The notes under the pieces are model-generated. The model had not been told where the DNA came from, made no database searches, and worked only from the letters and a program-made list of their open reading frames with translations. 64,000 nt of DNA from Chamaea fasciata (lineage: Eukaryota > Chordata > Aves > Passeriformes > Sylviidae): positions 52,541,563-52,605,562 of the forward strand of contig JARCOQ010000005.1 of the NCBI GenBank assembly GCA_029207755.1. The letters run 5' to 3'. Below, piece by piece: positions 1 through 13,722 of this stretch; within the stretch, counting starts at the first letter, position 1, and each line of letters begins with the position of its first letter. The position numbers and the translations under genes were made by a program.

Positions 1-83
1 CAACTTGAAGCTGATCATATGAGCTGGACATTAAGAGACCTCATTTTTTGTTGTGTGGGAGGTTTTTTGGGTTTTTTTAAGAC

Positions 84-89
84 TTTATT
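84..89 (-). terminator. MPPED1: Candidate polyadenylation signal AATAAA (distal)
   Basis: AATAAA on the minus strand, about 2.6 kb past the stop. Its downstream T/GT-rich element cannot be judged fully because the window ends here. Confidence 0.25.
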
Positions 90-443
90 TTTCTAACATG
101 CTTGACCAAAAATTACAACACTCAAGTTATGCCAAAATGATTAAATAATCTTTAAGCTTTCATACCTCAAGTACTTTAAATGATATTTTGAAGTAACAGT
201 TGCTTTCATATCCTTTCCACATAAAAATACACAGTATTTGGAAGATACCTTAGGAAAAATTATTTTTAAGATAATATTTTATGGTTGACATAGAAATTTT
301 GCTGAGGCTAATAAAAGGACCTCTTCCCTTCACTTTAACATTTAAGTGCCGTGAGCGAATGTAAACATTTCAGACTTTAACATGCAGCCAATTTCCTGCC
401 ACATTTGTTGCAAACCACTTGAATTGTGACTAGCTAAGCCACT

Positions 444-449
444 TTTATT
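444..449 (-). terminator. MPPED1: Candidate polyadenylation signal AATAAA (intermediate)
   Basis: AATAAA on the minus strand, about 2.25 kb past the MPPED1 stop. It is an alternative distal end. Confidence 0.3.
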
Positions 450-1748
450 CTAACTACACGCTATCGTTCATCTTCCCAATAATGACAGGAGTTCATATTC
501 AGCTATGAATTTCAGTTCTTACTGATTTAGGAGCTGATCCTGAAATTTCTACATCAGTAGCTCTGACAAAAGTGGCCCCAACTGAATTAATGGCAGACTG
601 TTCATGCACTTGTGAACCATTCACCCAAAAACCAGTTGCAGGTGTCAACACTTGTTATGGTTTTTTTTTTCAGGAAAAGAAAAGCAGCACATTAGTTTAG
701 ACACATGGTCACCCAACAGATTGCAAGAAATGACAGACCTGTGTCTTGTCATGTTTTCTGGGGGTCTGGTGGCTTCATGTGGGTCCACAGCATGAGTCAG
801 TTACTGGGCTTGAATGTCTCAGCTCCAGGCAGCACCTGGAAAATCTGCTGCACGTGGGAAGCCAGTGAAAAGCAGAGATTGTGCCCACCTTGCTCAAAGT
901 CGAAGCTCACATGGCCTGGTTTTGCAACACAGGTATTTTAAATTGTTTATGTGTATAAAGTACATGCAGCTGCTACATACAACTCACATTTACATCCATG
1001 TAACACACACAATTCTCCAATGCATGTGTGCAGGTGTGGGCGAATGCACAGAGCTGCAACCAACTCTGAGCTGGCAGTGCTGTGGTCTGCCCAATGTGTG
1101 TGAACAAGATTAATGTCTAGATGCTGTCAGCCCCGAATTCAGGATGTCCACATTCAGAATACAGCAGTTAAATTATCTCCATCAAGTCAAAAGGACATGT
1201 TTGTTAGTTCAAAGAAAAAATCCATTTCTTGCAGGACATGTCTGAAGCCCTGGGTTTTTTGGTGACTTTGTTATCAATTCTTAAGCTTCTGCCTAGGAGA
1301 GGACTGAAATCCAACAACTTCAATACCTCTGCTAACACTGCAGGAGAGCTGCACGGGCGGTACCGTGGCTGTGGACCATCCCAACCAGCTCCTGACACGC
1401 CCCCTGCTTTGCCTGGTGCCAAAGGCAACACAACAGATGGATTTCTACTGGGTTTGTGCTGGGCCTGTCTCAGCAGAGTCCATGAGTGGGCAAACAGCAG
1501 TACCAGGTCTCCTGAGGTGGCCTCGGCTCTGCACACTTTGGTGTGTACCCATTACTCACAGCCACGCAAAAGCGAGTGCCTGAACTACACCTTGGGTTGA
1601 TGCCTTCCCCTTGACATCTATGTTTCCCAAGGGCAAAATGATCACAATGACATTTAACCACTCCTGACCAGGGCCGAATTCAAACCAGTAATCTCATCAT
1701 TGTCTGCATGTCCCATTAGCAGGTTTTAAACCAATGGTCCCAGTGGGT

Positions 1749-1754
1749 TTTATT
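1749..1754 (-). terminator. MPPED1: Candidate polyadenylation signal AATAAA (proximal)
   Basis: TTTATT on the plus strand reads AATAAA on the MPPED1 strand. It is the first such hexamer after the stop codon. Hexamers of this kind occur often by chance in AT-rich DNA, so use is unproven. Confidence 0.35.
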
Positions 1755-1868
1755 TAAAATACCATTACTGATCATTGGGTGGGCTCTTTGCAGGCTTTTT
1801 CTCTTTCTTTTTTCCCTAAATACAATCACATATCGCTTTACCATATGAAAACACAGTTATATTTTTAC

Positions 1869-1905
1869 TTTTTTTTTTTTTTAAGGGAAATGTCATCTTT
1901 TTTTT

Positions 1906-1936
<31 letters not shown>

Positions 1937-1938
1937 TT
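1869..1938. repeat. T-rich tract (A-rich on the MPPED1 strand)
   Basis: Two T runs (1869-1882 and 1898-1938) with rare interruptions. On the transcript it is a genomically encoded A-rich tract, a likely source of internal priming in oligo-dT cDNA. Confidence 0.9.
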
Positions 1939-2407
1939 GGAATAGGCGAGGCCAGGTTACAAATTCCTGAGTTTATACTGCACTTAACACAGTCTCCCTT
2001 CTTGAATGTTGAGCTGTTTACAGCATGCTGGCAATATGTACCATTTCCCTTGCCATCTGTAATGCCAGATGTAGTAAAACTTCATTTCAGTACAGTGAAT
2101 TAGGGCCTCTATTGCATTGGTTTTGAATAGATGCAAAGACTTAGACCTGGAGGATTCAGAGAAATAGCTTTCCTCCTGTGACTGGTCATTTGTGCACCAT
2201 CTTTTATATTTGCCAGGTTGATTAAGGGAAAATATCTTTACCATCATTTTTACTTTACCAAGAGCTCACTGGAAAACATCTGAAATGAGGAAATCCTAGT
2301 CTAAACACTTATGTTTAAACTGCAAACTTTCTTAAAGAAACACTCCTTTGAAAGACATCGTTCTTTTAATAAGTCCAATATACGGTATGTACAAAAGCCC
2401 CTACTAG

Positions 2408-2452
2408 ATATATATATATATATAGATATATATATATGTATATATATATATG
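2408..2452. repeat. TA microsatellite in the MPPED1 3' UTR
   Basis: A TA dinucleotide run with two interruptions (a G each). On the transcript it would form an AU-rich, self-complementary stretch. Confidence 0.9.
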
Positions 2453-2699
2453 TGGAATGCATTCACTTTTCTGTGTTCACAAACATTTTAATGGTGAAAT
2501 GTTAGTCTTTAATCTGTTTCTGGCACCAAAATGTCATTGTTCCTTGTCCACTTTTGTTACTCTAAATTTATCTGTGAAGAGCTAGCAGGGAAAAAAAGAA
2601 GGATTTTGCTTTTTTTGTTGAATGGTTCCCTATTGGGATTCTCAGCCAGCAATATAAAGTTGCTAATGTGTTGGGTACAACTTTAAATCCTCATTATAA

Positions 2700-2818
2700 T
2701 CATGTATTCCTTGGAGTAGGTAAGTCAATAACTATAGGCGGATTAAGTGGCTGGTAGTTCACAGTGCACACAGATGCATTCACATAGGTGGTGGTTCCAT
2801 CAGCCATGACACCATAAC
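2700..2818 (-). CDS. MPPED1: MPPED1 terminal coding exon (residues 264-302 and stop)
   Basis: The acceptor CTTCCTTTGTAG precedes GTTATGGTGTC, which completes Gly264. The exon encodes 38 further residues ([11 protein letters not shown] through DLPTPRNT) and ends in TGA at 2702-2700. This C-terminal strand region closes the metallophosphoesterase fold. Its final residues match the usual MPPED1 ending apart from the last position, which I recall as Ser in the human protein. Confidence 0.95.
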
Positions 2819-5800
2819 CTACAAAGGAAGAAAAATTCTGGTTACTCTCATTATTCCTTATTATCTTCTTTATTTTTTAATTACCTTTATCACACAATGA
2901 TATGCGACACATTTTTTATTACTCAGAAGGAAATTAAAAATTCTCTCTGTGCAAAATGTAAATGTTCCCTGAATCAATACCATCTTTGTCCTACAGCAAA
3001 ACTTTTAAAATTCTGTAAGAAGAGCAAACTGGACCCCAGTAGCTATTATCTCTGGCAGCCAGCTCAGTAAACCTCCTTAGAAAGACAGATGCTTTCCTCT
3101 GCGGAGATTTCTCTCTTAAAATCTTTTTAGTTTTCAAAAGGATCCTTCTGATCATTGTGGCTTGCAGTCATCAGTGCAGAAAACTCTGGGCAATTTTAAT
3201 CTCCCCACCTTTTTTTCCTGCCCTTTATTGAACATCCTTTAAGCAACCAGTGAAGAAAAAGCATTGCTTGACTGAGGCCAGTACACGTGTATGTGCATCT
3301 GTAGTAGGAACCTCTTCTTGCAATGTCTTTGAACTTGTTGACCAAACTTGATGGAAAGGCACTAAAATGCCTGCCCAGGCTAAGAAAAAATTGCTTTATT
3401 ATTGAATGCATTGTCTGACAAACAAGGTGAATTCACACCCTAAACCAGCAGAACATTTCCACAGCAGAACACACACATCCGTGTGTCTCACCAGTGGTGA
3501 AAAAGCTTCAGCTACATTTCATGTCTGGCTAGACACCCAAGGCAAACAATTTCAGAGTTAAATCTGCAGAAAACCAAACTTCCAGCTGTACTGCCTGTAG
3601 AAGTACAGTGAAATGCTGTTTCAGAAAGTGAAGAAGAAGCCCTTTGACAGCTATGAAAAAGCAGACACACTCTCCATTGTCAAAAATATTTGATGAATCA
3701 CTAGGAAAAAAAACATAAGCTTGATTATATGAAAGCTAAAAGCTTAATGCTGGAAACTTTCACTGAAATATTATCATCAATATGAAGAACTGCATTCATC
3801 AGCAGAAATACATGATTTTGGGGAAATCACCTGGTAGAAAGCAGGTGCTAAGATTCAATCTCACCTTTCATAAAGTTAATAGTGAAATCTATTCATTGCT
3901 ATACATACACTGAGTTCTAGCTATTCAAATCCTAGGTACTGAGGACCCTATGTTTTTTCTGAATGCAATTTTGTGTCTTTCAGAGCCCTGAAAATTGCAT
4001 AATTTGCAAACAAAGAAACAGTAGCCAAATTCCTTTCTTTTTGGTTCCTTAAAACACCCTGAATAATGCAGGGCTTCCTGCACCTCCATAGAAAAAAAAC
4101 ACAGTATAATTAGGGACCAGGGACGGAAGAAAACTCTTTCAGGTTCCTGTCACAGGCATTTCTGTAAATCCCTTTCTGTCTGCCACAGAATAACTGTTCT
4201 GAGGAAAACATAAAATGCACGAAGGACAGTCAGCACCGCGGCTGGGACTTTGTGTCTCCTCGGCTACATGTTTGGAGAGAACAGAATCAGCCTGCTGACA
4301 ACTCCTTTTGCTAGAAGATTCCTAATGCGCAGCTTTCCCTCCTGTCCCACTGCCAGCAGAGTTGCCTTAGCCATGACCTCAGTGGAGTGCTGGCTATAAT
4401 GAGAGAACCAGAATTTTAGCCAGAGCCCCTGCCATGCTGCTTGTCCCTTCCATGGGTGGATCAGCAGCAAGCCCATGTGCAGAGATATTTTTTGGCAGAC
4501 ATGGTAGTGCAGAGAGGGAATAGGGAAGAAACATCTCTTATAAGCACTTCTTCCCCCCAGATGTTCAGTAAATGGCTGCTGCAGAAGTAGCTATGCTCAC
4601 TCAGAGGAAGAACTCATCTGTTCAAATCATGCATTCTCTTTACAAAGTGCAGCTTCGTTTGCACAGGCTGCCTGCAATGGGAATTCTCCTCTGCAGAGAT
4701 TTAGCATCCCACTGAAAAACAGGCTCTGCTGTTCCCCATTTGTTTTCTCTAAATTATGATAGTTAACAGGAAGAGTACCTTATTTCTGTATTTTGATACC
4801 TACTGTGCCAACTACATTAATTCACAGGATTTACCATTCTATGGAGGTGCCATTCTCTTCCCTCGAGAGCCAAGGCTGGGCTTGGTTTTAGCAGATGTGA
4901 TTTTGTTTACCTGTCTGAAGCTTCATGGCTTGCTGTTTGCTTATATTCCCTGCAACCCTCTTGGTTTACAATTTCTGAAATGACAGAGAGTTTGAACTGT
5001 ATTCACCAGCTCTCTTGGTTGGAATGTCAAAGACTGCTCTAGCAGCATTATTTGTTTACTCTGTGATTTAACAGCACTTCGGACATTAACCAGGCATTAA
5101 CAGGCCACTGCACATGAGACACATGAGAAGAATGGACCTAATCCTTGAGCTATAAAATAATGATCTGAACATCTTATCCATTAATATTACACCACCAGCA
5201 ATGTCACTTCTAATGTGCCATGGTGAAAGCCCCCAGCAGCAAGTCATAGAGGGATATCTTGGGAAGGGTTCTTCACAAAACCAGAAGTATCTGAATACCA
5301 TCTCCTCCTGTTTTTCCATCTCTGCACTGGTGAGATCCACAGAGATCCTACGGCAGAGGCTGGAGCAATCCCAGAAGCAGAAAACTGGCAGTTGTGGGGT
5401 ACCTTTTCCTGCCAGTAAGTTAACACTGCCAAAGACTGAGCAGCTGATAACACACGCTTGCACGCCAATGGTTCACTCCTGCACAGCCCACTGCCTTCTG
5501 CTTGGGGTGGGGGCACTGCTTGAAGCCTTGCTGCCATGCTTTGTGAACAGGACAGACAGCATCTACCTTTCCTTTTTCCTGGAGATGAACTCCTGCTGTC
5601 ACTGACTTCAGCAGAGCGTATCTGTCACCATTTCCTGGCTTGTATGAAGGGAAGTAATTTCTTTTTCCTAGTTAAATACCAAATAGTCAATAGAACCACT
5701 TGTTTTGTCTGAGCACAAAATGTTTCCCCTGTCAAAGCAACAAAACGCATCCATAAATATCTTGGAACTTCTACACCAGTCAGTGGTGACATCCCTCTTG

Positions 5801-8800
5801 ATTTCAATTTAATATACACATGATGGGGAGAGATGTACAACTGTTATTGTACAATCTTGAAGGCCAAGCCTTAGAAGCACCGCCCAAAACATACCTACCC
5901 CTTTTGCAAGCACAGAAGCTGAGACACAGACATCTTTCATGAATTATTGTGAAGCACAGATTCTGCTGAGGAAAAAAAAATCCCTCCATCCTAATATTTA
6001 GTCACTTTCTGTAACAACTGGACTTGTGTTCTTATTTTAAAATTCACAGTATTCATCCCTGTGAAGGAAGCATCAACCTGTTTCATAGATGTAGGAAATG
6101 AAAGATAAGCTCAAGTGCAAGTTTTGAAATGTGGGTATCATCCAATTTCCTCTCTAAATGCTGCTAAATATATATCTGAATTCTAGAAGTGCTTCAGTTC
6201 AGACATTCAAGTTTGAAAATGCTGGTTAAGCCTTCTCTGTTTGTGGTTTCTAAATGCAGATATATATAAAAAGAAATGTGTTCTGACCTTCATGGATATG
6301 TCCAAAAACATGAAGCCTTGGCTGTATTCGTCTCTGGACTGTGTTCAGCAGCTCCACACATCCCACCCGTTGCATTTTCTTAGGAACCCAGTCTAGAAAA
6401 CCTTTGGAAAAGAAAGGAAAGCTTTAAGAGAAGACAGGTAATCCACAGAGTTGTGCTGCTACACAGCATTTTTGAGATTTTGTGTCTCATGGCTTTTCAC
6501 AAACAGCCACGGAAGAACTGAAATGGCAAAAGCTGTGTCTGCCTTGGTAAGCAGAAGAGGAAGGACAGAAAAATACTGGTGGAAAACCATAAAAGCACAT
6601 CTGGATTAAAAGGACCATGAAAACTCTTTTGGGTTGTTTTTCAAAGAATAAAAATAATCACTGCAATCAAAGCATTTTTTGCACTGTTGTTAATGGGATA
6701 ACTCAATGCTTTACCCATTTTTCTTCCTGAAGAGAATGAGGTGTAAAGAGCAGTAAGTCCAAAATTAACCTCTAAAGAATTTAAAAGAACATTTAACTAT
6801 TTAATACCAGTCCTGGGACCTACTTTTTTAGACTGAATACTTGAACCCATGTAATGGAATATGTGCTGACAATACTACAACTATATTGTTATCCCATTGA
6901 ATCCTACAATAGTGGAGCTCAGGTGAGGAATTCACTACATGCCCAAAAAATAACATCCTTGAGTTAAACCACTTCATGGCACAGAAAGCCCCACTTGCCT
7001 AAACTGATAGATCTCAGATAGGAAGAGAAACTCAGGCCTTTTTCAGATTATGTATTAAAGTGCAGCATTTACTTGCACAAAAATTGTGTAAAAATGTATT
7101 TCTCATGAAAATAGAGAGAAATGTTACATCAACTTGCCTCTTTGTCTAAAATTACTGCAGGGGGATGTTTACTGCCAACTGAAGTCTCATGTTTCCTTCC
7201 AAGTAGTAGTATAAGGAGGATGTTGTATTGGAGTGTTTGTAACAACCAATCTGTTTTCTTTCTATTGTTCAGTCATTTTCATCAGGCTCAAATTTGGAAA
7301 CCTAAAAGATAAAATCTTCCTGCTTTTATTATGATGTTCTGGTATTTTCCCTGTGTGCCTGTCATAGCTTTGCATCTCTTGGATTTGCTGCAGTAGTGTG
7401 AATATATTGTGCTTTCAGCCTGAAGTACAGAACCTGGACCTGGTTTTCATACATTTACTTTTGATGTCCACTCAAGCATGGCTAAGCAGCCAACCAACTG
7501 TTTAAAAGACCAGAAGTGTGGTATTCAAGCTCTTAGAAAAACTCTCCGATTTGCTAGAGCTTCAGTGTTAGCTCACACGTTGAGAAATACCTCTTTACCT
7601 GCCAGTGCTCAAAAACTGGGCTCAGCAAACTGTGAGGTTTTACCAAAATGGCAAAAGCTTGCACTTGTTTCATAGCTACTCAGAGAGCTAAGTTCAATTT
7701 TCATTAAAAAAAAAAATTGGGAATGGGGTATCCTAGGTGCCAAAAAGAGGAAGTTCTGATCATGGCCAAAGGTCTGAACGTGATGTTTGGCACCTGTCAG
7801 GGGATGCAGAAAAGGAAAGCCATGCTGAACTACAATCAGACTGAGCAATGCTCACTCCTAGTGAATCCACTGCCTTTTTTTTTTTTTTTTCAGAGTAAAC
7901 ATATTATAGCCATAGGTTTTATTACTCAAATGATTTGAAACAGTTAATTGTCAAAATGTCTACAGTGAACATAAAGCCAAAAGTATTTCCACTTCAAAAA
8001 CTTCACAAACAAAAATCCATAAAATTAACTTCTCCATTAAATTAAGCATTATTTATGTTGAACATGTTTTTGTTTACATGCATTATCACCCTTCTGAAGC
8101 CTTCCCATATGTTTGCAGCTTATTATGTACACCTGACTACACAAACTAAGAATAATTGATTACACCTAGCTAACAATTAGAGTTCATCTTAGGGGTTTTT
8201 TAATGTTTGGTTACTTGAAACAGGTTTCTGCAGCTGTCAGGAAAGTATAAATCTTTGTCACAGACTATCAAGCAGACAGCTGCAAATGAAGACTTAAAGG
8301 TGAAATTAAATTAAAAACAAAGAAAAAAGTGAACTTTTGGAAGAGAAATATAAGAATCATAAATGGGCATCTTTAGGAAACAAAAATGTGCTGATACGGA
8401 AATGAGCATTAACACTGACCCCGTAATCACAAATACTATATTTCATAAGCTATGAAATATATTGCATATCTTTGTTAGTAATAACAAAGTGTTTACTAAT
8501 AAAATGGTCAAAAATAGCTGGTTTAACCCTTCTTTTCTCATCCTGCGTGAATCTCCCATGTATCCCTGCCCTGGTTTCATCCCAAAGCACTACTCTAAAA
8601 CAAGAGAAAAATTACTCGGATTTTTGTTACATGGCTATATGAAAAACTAAGTTCATTAACTCTTCATGGTGCTTCTACACCTAAATCAGAAAATTCCAAA
8701 TCTATGTAATAATGTAGAATTAATTAGTTCAGGAGGATGCACACTTTTTTGAAGTGAGGGAAGGAGCAAGCAGCACAGAGAACAGATGATAGCCAGAATT

Positions 8801-11800
8801 TAGGCAGCCATGCTGGAGAAAAAAACCCAGAATTTGCAAGAGGACTTATTGCTAATTATGAGCATTAGGAACAACTCTAGAGAGGTTCTGAGTTCCAAGA
8901 TCAGAACAACAGGAATGAGCTTTCTGGTTAAAATAATTGGCTGGGAGAGCCAAGGAGGATCCTGTCTCCCAAAAGGTCTGCAGACAGAGCTGCACAATAA
9001 GGTGGTTCTGTAAGCTGAGCAGAGTGCTAAGTTCTTTGAAGTGTCGTATATTTGTTGCCATGGGTGTCAGGGAGACCAACAGCTCCTGCCCTCAGGCAGA
9101 AGGTTCTGTGCCTGAGCCATCTATTAATGCATCAATGAAGGAGAGACAAAGAAACAGGAACTTCTAAAAAAAAAAAAAAGAAGTAAATTCTTGGGGGATG
9201 GTTGAAGATAAAGAATTAAAAGAAAAAAAAAAACAAAGAAAGAATACATACTGAGCCATGGAGATGAGGGGAATTCATATTATTCCATTACAAGCACTAG
9301 AGACGGGTGGCCCTTCCTCAGAATTACTGCAATTATTAATTTACTTTTCAATTATTAAATTTACTATCAAATTTATCACTAAAATCTGTCTGTTGAGTGC
9401 CAGCTCTGCAGTGCATTTTAGGGGTCCTCCTCCCTCTGCTGATGCCTGAGGCTACTGGAGAGGCCTGGTGGCTGAAGTAGCAAGGTGGTTGAATCTCTCC
9501 ACTTTCCAACATTAGATTTCAAGTGAATCTTCAGTCAGCTGAGGGTTGGATTGTATTAAAGCTGGTCAGCTGCCTTTAAAAGAGGTTTTCAAAATGCTGA
9601 AAAGCTTCTGAAAAAAGTTTTAAATATGACTTATAAATAAAACTGCATGAAAGACAGCATTGTGCCTTGCACCCAGCAAGGATTACCCCTCTACCAATGG
9701 CTTGGAGCTGATATCTGAGAGCCAAAAACACTTAATTTCTGACATCCACTTTTACAATACAGGCTCATATTAAAATCAGTCCACGGCATGGCATGAGACT
9801 CCACTTAGGTGAAGAATCAAAACACACACCCCTAACTGTGAGAAACTCTGCTCACAAAGAACTGCTTTCCTCCAGGATTAGTGAGCAGTGGAATGCAAAC
9901 ATGTCTTTCTAAAGAAAACAAAACACAAACTCTTTAGACACTTTCTCCTCCAAGCTCTGAAAGAGAAGAAAGGGTGGAAGAGGAGGGTTTTAGCTTCAGG
10001 AAATTGGGAAATCTAAAGGTTTAAAGAAACCAACTGCCTCCATTTCACACAAGGCACAGTAAGTGTCAGCAGAACACTTGAGTACATCTTCTTGTTCATG
10101 TCCATTTATTAAATTAGTGAGAGTCAAACACACAGTCACATTAAACATAGACTTCTATATGTTCAGTACATTGAAAACAACTTAAAAGCCTTAAGCCTTT
10201 ACTGAATATGGACAAATTTGTGTGATTGTATTATTTCTGTAGCAAAGGTAATGTAAAAATTTTCTAGGAATATGAGAAATCAGTTATAGATAGATAGCTT
10301 TTATATCACCTCTATTAATATTTGAAAAACAGACATGCAAAACTGTTTCTTTTTGATCTGTTCATGTTGCCAAATTGTATTACAGATAAGCAATTCAACC
10401 ATCCTTTCCAAAGAACAGGCAAACAATGGGGAACATCTGGGTTTGTGAGGCAGAAGGTGCACCAAGTCAGCATGATGACGGAAAAAGGAGATTCTGGGTA
10501 CCTGTCGGTGGGAGAATGCAGTAGCAATTCAGGGAGAAAGTGATTAAAAAATAAGATCCTAATCCTCCATTTCTCTTCAAACAGGCTCCAAGCTTTCAAT
10601 CTAGTAATTTCACCAGTGGCAGATTAGACATGTGCATATGAAAACTAGACCCTGCTTTTTAATAAACTCATTATAGCTTTATGTGTCAACATTTTATTTT
10701 TTAAACCATTATTCAATTCCCTGCCATTGAGTGGAGGTATCATGAGTAATCATAAGCTCAAGTCCTGGTGCTGCTGAAATCAGTATGCATGTTGCTCTTG
10801 ACTTTTGTGAGTCAGGATTGCACTCTTTTTCTAAGGAGAGCCATCACTTACCATATAATCATGTGAAATACAGAGCTAATAGCACCATTATTTTCTTACC
10901 GAGAGGTGGTCCATGTGTTATAAGAATATCTATTCCATCTGGAATAAGGTTCCATTTCTCTAATAGTGCTTGGCCTCGTGGAAGATTAAAGCCCCAGCCA
11001 TAAAACCAAGGTTGCCTGCCAAGAGAGGAGGAGAATGTCTTCAGTGCTACTTCCATGTACTGGTTATCTAATTAAAGTACTGAGGTTGACTCTTTACTAC
11101 CATGGAATTTGGAGACACAAATAGCATTCATTTTCTTCTTTGTGTGCACAGTAATCCCGTCTTTCCAGACAAGCAGTGTTGTTTAACTTGTATGGCAAAT
11201 ACGTGCAGTCCTCGCCACTTTCAGTAGACAGCATACAGTAAAATATTCACAGTATTGCTCCAACTACTTACAAGCTCTGGATACCAAGATCTCCATGTGT
11301 GGATTATCACGCTGACTCTCACAACATTTAGAAGAACAGCTGTCTCAGACACCTCCATGTGATTTATGTTTCACATTGGCTCCCAGCATGTTTGGCCCTT
11401 AGCCTATGACCAGCTGGGCAAGGACAGACCTTGGCACCATGACAGATCCTGCTCCAAAGTCAGAGACATCATCTCTGCTGCTTTTTTTCCCTAATTGGAT
11501 ACATCCCATCAGAACAAGAATGCTGCTGCTTCTCTTACACACAAATTTCTTCTGTCCTCTGGTGTGCTGACTTGCTTTTAAGACTTTCCATATTCAGGAT
11601 TCCTTATCAGACAGGCATTTATATTTTTTTAAAATATACTTATGGAGCAGCTCATCACAGAGCAGCAGGACAGTAACACTGCCAGTCAGAATATAATTTA
11701 TCTGTATCTTGCTATCCCATTGATTAAAAAACTATATTTCACAGCAATTATATCACAGTGTTAAATTATGTCTTGCTGACTAGGCTCCAATTCTAGGTCA

Positions 11801-13685
11801 TAAAATTGAGGGGTTAGTTCTAGGTTGGAAGTTTTAATAATTTTTTGACTGACGTCTTGTGGCCATACCCATATTTGAAGAACAATGAACAAAATGTTTT
11901 TCTTCCACAGACAAAAAGAGGCTCAACTATTGATGACTGGAAGGCTTTCTTTCTCATCCCCTGCCTCTTCATCGCATGCCCTGGATAACCAGGGTCTTGA
12001 GAAACAGGTATCCCAGGGGAAAAAAAAAAAGGTGAAACTTTGAACATCTGCTACCAGGACCAGAAATACATGTCCCAGCCTCCAGAAGCTGTGATGTGAT
12101 GAGGGAGGTGAAGAAGGTGTGTGAAGGAGAGATACTAACAGCACTAGCAGTGAGGCACAAATCTTGTTCTGAGTAACGTTGCTCAGGGCAAGGCAGCTGG
12201 CTAAGAAAAAGACACATCCTTACATCAGGCCATAAACTCATGCTTTTCCGGTTACCCGTTCAACATTCCAAGCAGCCTTTCCTCACCTTCCTGCTGCCAG
12301 AATCTAGAGGATGGCTCAGGGGAGACCTTATCTCTCCAAAATTTCCTGAAAGGAGGTCTTAGCAAGGTGGGAATTGGGTCTCTTCTCTCAGGTAACAACC
12401 AGTAGGACAAGAGGAAATGGCCTAAAGTTGTACCAGGAGAGGTTTAGATTGGATATTGGGAATAATTCTTCAGTGATAGGTCAGGTGGCTAAGTCACCAT
12501 GCCTGGAAGCATTTAAAAAATGTGTAGATGTGGTGCTTACAGACATGATTTAGTGGTGTCAAGTTTATGGCTGGACTCAATCATCTCAGAGATCTTTTCC
12601 TAATTAATTATGGGATTTTCCCAAATGGCTTATTGTGCAGCAAGGTACCAGCAATGTCATCATGTGACATTGCCACACAGCAACCACACAAGCTCTGTGG
12701 GGATGGATCTGCTCCTCCTTACATTCAGCTCACCACTGAGATAAGGAAATTATTTTTACCACATAAGAATGCCTAAAAAATCAAAAACCTGAAGTTTGTG
12801 AGGTGCTTCAATATTACAGAAGGCCAAGGCTTTGTAAAAATATACAGCACTTGGCTTTTTCTAAACTCTTCATCCTTTCCTGCCTTGAGATTGCATTCCA
12901 CACCTAACATGCCAAGTATATTTCTTCACCAAGATGAAAATACACAACTGCTTGGCAAATTGTCTGTAGACCCAGGGCACGTTTTCCAGCAGCAAGTTCT
13001 CACTGACAGAAAATATTTGCAAGGGCAAATAGGTGACAAAAGAAGTGTCAGCACAGTAATCCATGTTTTTGAAGACATTGACAGTTTCAGTGCATATGCA
13101 CCCCTGCTCCCAACCCCTCACTTGGCCTGGTGGTGCTGGCCAGGGTCAGGATTGTCCCTGATGAGAAGCGAGGGGAGGCACCATCCCACAGGTGAGCCAG
13201 ACACAGAAAAGAAACCAAGGGGAAACACCAGCATTTGCCCATGAAGCACAGGTCAAAAACTCACAGAATAATTATTTTAAGACTACAACGAAGCATTTTT
13301 AAAGAGAAATAATCACGATTGCCACAGGTCTCACCAGAAGTCAGCTTAATCCTGCTGAAATCCAGACGACCACAAGCAGCATACACAGCTGTGAGAGCCT
13401 CTGCCTGCCTCTACCAGGGCTGGACTACACACGGCCACTTTCTAAAAAAGCCCATTTCCCCTTATGAATAGGCATGATCTGCTCATTAAGACAAGAAGCA
13501 CTTTCCCCCATCCCTCCCTCCTCCCTCCCTCGCTCCCTTTGTGGTGACTGCAGTGGGGCTGGTAAGTTATGCATGCTGGAGCTGTTCTTTTGTGAAGGGG
13601 AGATGTTACAACTTGTGTGATTTGCCATTATGCTGTCTTTTGTGACAATCTTGAGATGGAAGGAAATGTCTGGAATATTTCTGGC

Positions 13686-13722
<37 letters not shown>

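Larger units (their letters stand above)
1..1748 (-). other. Distal 3' UTR or downstream flank of MPPED1
   Basis: No gene is recognised. Short open frames near 814-1113 and 1229-1600 have no recognisable domain. The stretch is either extended 3' UTR or intergenic DNA, depending on which AATAAA is used. Confidence 0.4.
1749..2699 (-). other. MPPED1: MPPED1 3' untranslated region (minimum extent to the first AATAAA)
   Basis: The 3' UTR begins after the stop at 2700. On the transcript strand the first AATAAA is at 1754-1749, about 950 bases past the stop. The interval includes a TA microsatellite (2408-2452) and an A-rich tract on the transcript strand (1938-1869). Longer forms ending at later signals are possible. 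Confidence 0.5.

Noticed and set aside
5201..5605. 134-codon plus-strand frame in the last intron
   Set aside because: No recognisable domain, antisense to MPPED1, overlapping open frames on the other strand, and a length within chance expectation.
12798..13244. 148-codon plus-strand frame
   Set aside because: No recognisable domain, and a length close to what chance gives in a window of this size.
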